Below, piece by piece: positions 59,229 through 64,000 of a stretch of 64,000 nt of DNA (within the stretch, counting starts at the first letter, position 1; each line of letters opens with the position of its first letter). The stretch is from assembly GCA_021819205.1 (NCBI GenBank), contig JAKARV010000007.1:1-64000 (forward strand), given 5' to 3'. The stretch is from Actinomycetes bacterium (lineage in GTDB: Bacteria; Actinomycetota; Acidimicrobiia; Acidimicrobiales; Acidimicrobiaceae). The notes beneath the pieces were generated by a model. That model saw only the letters and a program-made list of their open reading frames with translations, was not told the DNA's origin and did not search any database. Made by a program: the position numbers and the translations under genes.

Positions 59229-60419
59229 GTGAAGGTTTTGGGTGGAGAGGTAGCCTGGCAGCTTCCCGGTCGTAGCTCCGCTCGCGAGCTTGAGCTGGAA
59301 CGCCTCGAGGCGGCCAAGGAGTCCATGGAGGCGTGGCGCTACAGTCCCATCGAGGATCTGGACCTTGCGGCGTTTGGAGGCGTGGCAAAGGTTCCGGATG
59401 ACGAGGCGGTAGCCGCCGCTTTGGCGCGGCTTTCGAGTCTTGGTGGGGCGGACGCCGTCGTCGTCATCGGGGCCGGGAGGTTGGTCAAGGCGGAACCGGC
59501 CAGCTGGCTGGCGGTTGAGGAGGTTGGCGCTGCCGGCGAGTTGCTCAGGCAGGAGGAGGAGCCCTTCCTGTCGCTGGCGACCGTGCTCGCACCCGCGAGG
59601 GTCGAGATCAAGGTGGCCGGCAGCGAGACTGGGCGGCGTGTCGCAATAGTGATGGTGGATGACGGAGACGGCGATGCAAGCCACGGATGGCTGCGGGTGT
59701 CCTGCGAGGGCGATGTTACGGTGATGCTGCTCGCGGAGAGGCGTGGCACCTCACTAGGGATCGACGCCATCGAGTTTGAGGTGGGAAAGGGGAGCCGGAC
59801 GCAGTTTCGGTACTACGTCAACTCCTCGCCGCAATCGGTAGGCTTCGGACACCTCCGTTACCGCGTCCATCAGGACGCGGCTTTCGACGTCGTTGAGGTT
59901 GCATCGGGTACCGGCTATAGCCGACTCCGGACGGATGGGTTCCTCGTAGGTGCGGGCGCTAGCACTACGATCCGCAGCGCCTACGTGGCCGGAGCCAGAG
60001 AGACCGCCGAGTTTCGGACCTTTATCTGGCACGATGCCCCCAGGACCACCAGCGATCTCCTTTACAAGGGCGCAGCCTGCTCGAACGGTGTTTCGATCTA
60101 CTCCGGTCTCATTACCATCTCATCTGACGGATCTGGGTCAAAAGCCTTCCAGACCAACCGCAACCTTATCCTTTCTCCTGAGGCGCGTGCAGAGTCGGTG
60201 CCCAACTTGGAGATCAAGACCAGCGATGTCAGGTGTTCGCACGCCTCGACCGTGGGACCGATCGAGGAGGAGTTGCTGTTCTATCTCCAGTCCAAAGGAA
60301 TTGGCCGCGAAGAGGCCACTCGCGCGCTTGCCCGTGCTTTCTTTGCCGGAATGCAAGAGCTATCGGAGACGGAGTATGGCGAGATCGCTTCGGCTCTAGA
60401 CGCGAAGTGGGATCGGTGA
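59229..60419 (+). CDS. sufD: Fe-S cluster assembly protein SufD
   Basis: A 396-residue SufD, beta-helix partner of SufB. The N-terminal part (YSPIEDLDLAAF) is diverged, but the C-terminal core is clear: DAPRTTSDLLYKGAACSNGVSIYSGLITISSDGSGSKAFQTNRNLILSPEARAESVPNLEIKTSDVRCSHASTVGPIEEELLFYLQSKGIGREEATRALARAFF, with the H and D/E residues at the SufB interface. GTG 59229 is preferred because AGGAG lies 6 bp upstream; a TTG at 59223 is too close. First gene of the main suf cluster. Confidence 0.9.
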   Translation: MKVLGGEVAWQLPGRSSARELELERLEAAKESMEAWRYSPIEDLDLAAFGGVAKVPDDEAVAAALARLSSLGGADAVVVIGAGRLVKAEPASWLAVEEVGAAGELLRQEEEPFLSLATVLAPARVEIKVAGSETGRRVAIVMVDDGDGDASHGWLRVSCEGDVTVMLLAERRGTSLGIDAIEFEVGKGSRTQFRYYVNSSPQSVGFGHLRYRVHQDAAFDVVEVASGTGYSRLRTDGFLVGAGASTTIRSAYVAGARETAEFRTFIWHDAPRTTSDLLYKGAACSNGVSIYSGLITISSDGSGSKAFQTNRNLILSPEARAESVPNLEIKTSDVRCSHASTVGPIEEELLFYLQSKGIGREEATRALARAFFAGMQELSETEYGEIASALDAKWDR

Positions 60420-60730
60420 AGGTCTTCGTCGGCGTGTCCGCCGACTTTCCCGAGGGGGCCGCAGCCAAGGTCGAGGCGCTTGGGCGCTTGGTGGCGGTGG
60501 TGAGGATCGGTGGCGAGCTTTTCGCCATCGGGGACACCTGCAGCCATGCAAAATGTTCGCTTTCCGAGGGCGATATCCTGCTAGAGGAGCGCGAGATCGA
60601 GTGTTGGAAGCACGGCAGCACCTTCTCGCTGGTTGACGGAAAGCCGCAGTGTCTGCCGGCAACCGCGCCGGTTCCGGTCTACGTCATCCTCGAAGACGAC
60701 GGGAAGGTTTACGTGGAGGTAGAGGGTTGA
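60416..60730 (+). CDS. Rieske-type [2Fe-2S] ferredoxin
   Basis: A 104-residue Rieske domain. Cluster ligands Cys42 and His44 (DTCSHAKCSLSEGD) and Cys63 and His66 (IECWKHGSTFSL) follow the CxH-CxxH pattern, with the usual GEL-x-AIGD strand before them. Such small ferredoxins within actinobacterial suf operons are thought to supply electrons or serve as an acceptor for clusters; the exact role is unproven. GTG overlaps the sufD TGA by 4 bp. Confidence 0.92.
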   Translation: MKVFVGVSADFPEGAAAKVEALGRLVAVVRIGGELFAIGDTCSHAKCSLSEGDILLEEREIECWKHGSTFSLVDGKPQCLPATAPVPVYVILEDDGKVYVEVEG

Positions 60731-61455
60731 GCGCATTTCTCGAGGTCGACGGGCTTGCAGTCGAGATCGACTCCAAAGAGGTGTTGAAGGGGGTCTCGCT
60801 TGAGGTCGCGCCTGGAGAGACGGTAGCGATCATGGGGCCGAACGGTTCGGGCAAGTCGACACTGGTCTCCACCATCATGGGCAAGCCGGGATACCAGGTA
60901 ACCAGGGGAGATATCAGGGTAGAGGGCAAGTCGGTCTTGGGCGTGTCTACAGACGAGAGGAGCCGGATGGGCCTTGCGCTCATCTCCCAGTACCAGCCGG
61001 AGCTTCCCGGCCTTTCGCTTGAAGAGCTGATCGAGCTGGCCTTCGAGTCGCGGGGGATGGAGATAGGCGCGGTGAGAGAGCTGGTGTCTCAGGAGGCCAG
61101 CGCAATCGGATTCGACAGCAGGCTGCTCACCCGCTGGGTCAACGTCGATCTCTCCGGAGGCGAGCGGAAGAAGCTCGAAACGGTGTTGGCGGCGGCCATA
61201 CCCGGCCAGTTGGTGATTGGGGACGAGATCGACTCCGGTCTGGACGTCGATGCGCTCAAGCAGGTTGCTGCGCGGCTTCGCCGCCTCCGAGACGAGGTGG
61301 GCATGGCGTTGCTCTTGATAACCCACTATCCTCGGCTTCTTGCCGAGATCGCACCCGATCGGGTGGTGGTGCTCGCCGGCGGCGAGGTGGTTGCCCAAGG
61401 CGGCCGGGAGCTGGCAGTAGAGCTGGAACGTACCGGGTACGGGGCGTTGGAGTAG
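60727..61455 (+). CDS. sufC: SufC-like ABC ATPase, first (divergent) copy
   Basis: A 242-residue ABC ATPase of the SufC group. Walker A GPNGSGKST (37-45), Q-loop SQYQPELPGLSLEE, signature LSGGERKKLE, Walker B with DEIDSGLDVDALK and the switch His in LITHYPRLL. It ends with the SufC-like GRELAVELERTGYGALE. The signature (GERKK for GEKKR) and Walker B (LVIGDE) differ from canonical SufC, whereas the second copy 200 bp later is canonical. The TTG at 60727 overlaps the Rieske stop (TTGA). Confidence 0.85.
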   Translation: MSAFLEVDGLAVEIDSKEVLKGVSLEVAPGETVAIMGPNGSGKSTLVSTIMGKPGYQVTRGDIRVEGKSVLGVSTDERSRMGLALISQYQPELPGLSLEELIELAFESRGMEIGAVRELVSQEASAIGFDSRLLTRWVNVDLSGGERKKLETVLAAAIPGQLVIGDEIDSGLDVDALKQVAARLRRLRDEVGMALLLITHYPRLLAEIAPDRVVVLAGGEVVAQGGRELAVELERTGYGALE

Positions 61456-61615
61456 GCTTGCCGGATGCGGCATCTGTCGCCTTCCATTCCGGGGTGCTGC
61501 GCGGTGCACCCTTGTGGAGCGGGATCGTATCGGGAGCTCTGCCGGTGGAGCAGCACTAGAGTCGTGACAATGCGTTGCGCACTTTCCAGAGGCTGTAAAA
61601 CTGTGGCAATTTCAC

Positions 61616-61636
61616 CTATATTGATAGGGCAAAATC
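61616..61636 (+). promoter_or_regulatory. Suf-type inverted repeat with -10 upstream of second sufC
   Basis: CTATATTGATAG (61616-61627), CTAT-N4-ATAG, followed by GGCAAAAT (61628-61635) at the same spacing as upstream of sufD. It lies 30 bp before the GTG of the second sufC in the 202-bp gap after the first sufC. Confidence 0.65.
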
Positions 61637-61657
61637 TGTGCCCACTAGACTGGCCTG

Positions 61658-62425
61658 GTGAGCAATACGCAACCTCTTTTCGAAGCCGACGACCTCTGGG
61701 TTAGCGCGGGGGGATCGGAGATTCTCAAAGGGTTTTCGCTGACAGTTTTCCCCGGCGAACTCCACGTCATCATGGGGCCGAACGGTTCGGGCAAGTCGAG
61801 CTTTGCAAACGCCATCATGGGCAATACGGACTACCAGGTCGATAGGGGCGCCATCCGCTTCAAAGGAGCCGACATCGGCGAGCTTCCGGTTGACGAGCGA
61901 GCCAAGGAGGGTATTTTTCTTGCTTTCCAGTACCCCGAGGAGATCTCCGGCGTCTCGGTAATCCAGTTCCTTCGGCAGGCGCTCCAGGCCCGTCGCGGTG
62001 GGGATGTTTCGGTGCTGGAAGTAAGGTTTTCGCTGATCGAATGGCTCGAGAAGTTGGGTCTTGACCCGTCTTTTGCCAGCCGCCACCTCAACGAGGGCTT
62101 CTCGGGCGGCGAAAAAAAGCGAAACGAGATGATCCAGATGGCTTTGATGGAGCCAGAGTTTGCGATTCTCGACGAGACCGACTCGGGCCTTGACATCGAC
62201 TCGCTAAAGACCGTGGCCCGTAGCCTGGAGACTATCCGCGGTTCCCGGCCGGAGATGGGAACCGTCCTCATAACCCACTACCAGAGGATCCTTGACTTGC
62301 TGACGCCGACGGCGGTTCACATCGCCCTCGATGGCCGCATAGTCGAGTCCGGGGGGATGGAGTTGGCTGAGGAACTCGATCAGGAGGGGTACGGAAGATG
62401 GCGTCAACCATCAGGAGTGCGATGA
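61658..62425 (+). CDS. sufC: SufC ABC ATPase, second (canonical) copy
   Basis: A 255-residue SufC. Walker A GPNGSGKSS (40-48), Q-loop FQYPEEISGVSVIQFLR, signature GFSGGEKKRNEMIQMALMEPE, Walker B LDETDSGLDIDSLK, switch His in LITHYQRILD and the end GGMELAEELDQEGYGRW. This is the canonical SufC sequence pattern, the ATPase of the SufBC2D complex. Its own suf-type element lies upstream. The sufS ATG overlaps its stop (ATGA). Confidence 0.95.
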   Translation: MSNTQPLFEADDLWVSAGGSEILKGFSLTVFPGELHVIMGPNGSGKSSFANAIMGNTDYQVDRGAIRFKGADIGELPVDERAKEGIFLAFQYPEEISGVSVIQFLRQALQARRGGDVSVLEVRFSLIEWLEKLGLDPSFASRHLNEGFSGGEKKRNEMIQMALMEPEFAILDETDSGLDIDSLKTVARSLETIRGSRPEMGTVLITHYQRILDLLTPTAVHIALDGRIVESGGMELAEELDQEGYGRWRQPSGVR

Positions 62426-63663
62426 CCGCGGACACTTTGGATGTGCGGGTGATCCGGAAGGATTTCCCAATTTACCAGCAACCCTATGAAGACAAGCCCT
62501 TCATCTACCTGGACTCGGCGGCATCGTCTCAACGCCCGGAGCAGGTGATGCAGGCGATGGACGAGTACTATCGCCGTTTCCACTCCAACGTGCACCGTGG
62601 CGTGTACACGCTTGCCGAGGAGGCGACGGCAAGGTACGAGGCGGCGCGGGTGAAGGTGGGAAGGTTCTTAGGGGCCAAAGACCCATCTCGCGAAGTGGTC
62701 TTCACCAAGAACGCCACCGAGGCGTTCAACTTGGTGGCGCAGGGGTTGGGCAGGGTGCTACTCAACCAGGACTCGGTCATCGTGCTGACCGAGATGGAGC
62801 ATCACGCCAATTTGGTTCCCTGGCTAATTCTTCAGGAACAGATCGGCTTTACTATCCGGTACATCACCTTTGATTCGGACGGGTATCTTGTCCTTGACGA
62901 GCTGGATAGCATCCTTGATGGTGCAAGCCTTCTCGGCGTGACCATGATGTCCAATGTGTTGGGAACCGTGAATCCGATCGCTGAGCTAGCTGCAGCGGCC
63001 CACAGGCACGGCGCTCTTTTTCTCGCTGATGCCGCCCAGTTCGCTCCGCACTTCGAAGTGGACGTCAGTGGGCTCGATATCGATCTGCTCTGCCTGACTG
63101 GGCACAAGATGCTGGGTCCAACCGGGATTGGAGCGCTGTGGGCGCGTTCGGAGATCCTTGACCGAATGACGCCGTTCCTCGGTGGTGGCGATATGATCGC
63201 CGATGTCCGGCTCGACGGCTTTGTCGCGAGCGAGATACCCTACAAGTTCGAGGCCGGCACGCCGCCGATCGCCGAAGCGGTCGGCTGGGCCTCTGCCATC
63301 GACTATCTGGAGTCGGTGGGCATGGGCAGCCTCCGGGCACACGATCTGAAGCTGACCGAGTATGCGATTGCGAACCTAACCGGCTCTCTGGGCTCGGCTT
63401 TTAAGTTGTACGGGCCGAAGGTTGCCGCCGATCGCGGAGGTGTGGTCTCTTTCGACCTTGCCGGCGTCCATCCTCATGACGTGGCGCAGGTCCTCGATCA
63501 GCACGGCGTTTGCGTAAGGGCCGGGCACCACTGTGCAAAGCCGCTTATGCGCCAGATCGGCACCGCTGCGACTGCGAGAGCCTCTTTCTACCTCTACAAC
63601 GATGAGGCAGATATCGATGCTCTGGTCGCCGCGCTCGAAGATGCGTACGCGCTGTTCAACTAG
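62422..63663 (+). CDS. sufS: Cysteine desulfurase SufS
   Basis: A 413-residue group II cysteine desulfurase supplying sulfur as enzyme persulfide. YLDSAASSQRPEQVMQAMDEYYRRFHSNVHRGVYTLAEEAT, EMEHHANLVPW, ADAAQFAPHFEVDV, PLP-binding Lys in LCLTGHKMLGPTGIGALWA (about 229) and catalytic Cys in VRAGHHCAKPLM (about 370). I chose the ATG at 62422 (ATGA overlap with the preceding sufC stop, AGGAG upstream) over the ATG at 62398. Confidence 0.95.
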   Translation: MTADTLDVRVIRKDFPIYQQPYEDKPFIYLDSAASSQRPEQVMQAMDEYYRRFHSNVHRGVYTLAEEATARYEAARVKVGRFLGAKDPSREVVFTKNATEAFNLVAQGLGRVLLNQDSVIVLTEMEHHANLVPWLILQEQIGFTIRYITFDSDGYLVLDELDSILDGASLLGVTMMSNVLGTVNPIAELAAAAHRHGALFLADAAQFAPHFEVDVSGLDIDLLCLTGHKMLGPTGIGALWARSEILDRMTPFLGGGDMIADVRLDGFVASEIPYKFEAGTPPIAEAVGWASAIDYLESVGMGSLRAHDLKLTEYAIANLTGSLGSAFKLYGPKVAADRGGVVSFDLAGVHPHDVAQVLDQHGVCVRAGHHCAKPLMRQIGTAATARASFYLYNDEADIDALVAALEDAYALFN

Positions 63664-63673
63664 GGAGCGATAG

Positions 63674-64000
63674 ATGGCAGACTTGGACGATCTCTACCGG
63701 GAGATTATTCTCGACCACTACAAAAATCCGCGCAACTCGGGGTCGATCGAGTCGCCACCCGCGCTGGTCGAAGAGGGTTTCAACCCGCTCTGCGGAGACG
63801 AGGTGAAGCTATATTTGGTTATCGAGGATGACCGGATCGCCGATATTCGCATCTCCGGGCAGGGATGCTCGATCTCGCGTTCCTCGGCTTCGCTGATGTC
63901 GCAGGCGGTCAAGGGCAAGCCGATCTCCGAGGCATTCGACGTGCTTGCGCGCTTCCGCCGGATGATGGGGATTGATGGCGAGGAGTCGGGTGAGCCCGAG
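63674..64000 (+). CDS. sufU: SufU-type sulfurtransferase/scaffold (partial, runs off the end)
   Basis: The first 109 residues of a SufU/NifU-N-like zinc protein: LYREIILDHYKNPRNSGSIE, the ligand motif with Cys40 and Asp42 (FNPLCGDEV) and Cys65 (GQGCSISRSSASLMSQAVKGK). SufU accepts persulfide sulfur from SufS for transfer to SufBCD. It starts 10 bp after sufS; the third conserved Cys lies beyond the window edge. Confidence 0.93.
   Translation, partial: MADLDDLYREIILDHYKNPRNSGSIESPPALVEEGFNPLCGDEVKLYLVIEDDRIADIRISGQGCSISRSSASLMSQAVKGKPISEAFDVLARFRRMMGIDGEESGEPE

Overview
This 64-kb window is GC-rich chromosomal DNA from an actinobacterium. The evidence is the gene set: a mycothiol S-conjugate amidase (Mca), a mycothiol-type maleylpyruvate isomerase/DinB-like protein, coenzyme F420 biosynthesis (CofC), a fused PafBC regulator, an imuA'-imuB-dnaE2 mutasome and an actinobacterial-type SUF operon. 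Many genes start with GTG or TTG and overlap the previous stop by 4 bp (GTGA, TTGA, ATGA). A deep lineage such as Acidimicrobiia would fit, but that is inference. There is no rRNA, recognisable tRNA, CRISPR array or intact transposase.

Layout. 0.2-4.3 kb (minus): AidB-like acyl-CoA dehydrogenase, tandem YbjQ-like protein, gamma-glutamyltransferase. 4.4-6.8 kb (plus): alanine dehydrogenase and a class III aminotransferase. 6.8-8.1 kb: gene-poor tract holding a small DUF2892 membrane protein behind a CsoR/CstR-like palindrome. 8.1-9.8 kb (minus): Sua5 and a histidine phosphatase. 10.4-14.1 kb: amine/GABA catabolism module (aldehyde dehydrogenase divergent from an Lrp regulator plus class III aminotransferase). 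14.1-16.2 kb: a lone MobF/TrwC-type relaxase with an apparently dead helicase half. 16.2-20.6 kb (minus): short carboxyltransferase, FAD oxidoreductase, BipA/TypA. 20.7-21.4 kb: broken ctaG-like remnant carrying a perfect 20-bp-stem palindrome. 21.6-29.4 kb (plus): fused PafBC, PPOX-like protein, MarR regulator, MMPL transporter, enoyl-CoA hydratase, acyl-CoA synthetase. 29.4-36.6 kb: PIG-L deacetylase, CofC, RNase HII, GntR regulator, pirin, inositol monophosphatase, SCP2 protein, Mca, substrate-binding lipoprotein. 36.7-44.9 kb (minus): dnaE2, imuB, imuA', a YdjC-like gene lacking catalytic residues, and ftsH. 45-52 kb: CPBP protease, DUF6941 protein, MaoC dehydratase, RfbC-type epimerase, lone PilT ATPase, RodZ-like membrane protein, oligopeptidase B. 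52-64 kb: sufB; a minus-strand block (enoyl-CoA hydratase, HtrA, response regulator, sensor kinase, DinB-like protein); then sufD, Rieske ferredoxin, two sufC paralogues, sufS and the start of sufU.

Working together. The SUF genes build Fe-S clusters; three of their upstream regions share a CTAT-N4-RTAG element next to an AAAAT-like -10, suggesting one regulator over a split operon. PafBC and the imuA'-imuB-dnaE2 cassette are DNA-damage mutagenesis functions; imuA' and dnaE2 each have a LexA-like box placed for apparently leaderless promoters. HtrA with the two-component pair resembles envelope-stress MprAB-PepD. BipA and a PIG-L deacetylase both appear to start at CTG behind a good Shine-Dalgarno sequence.
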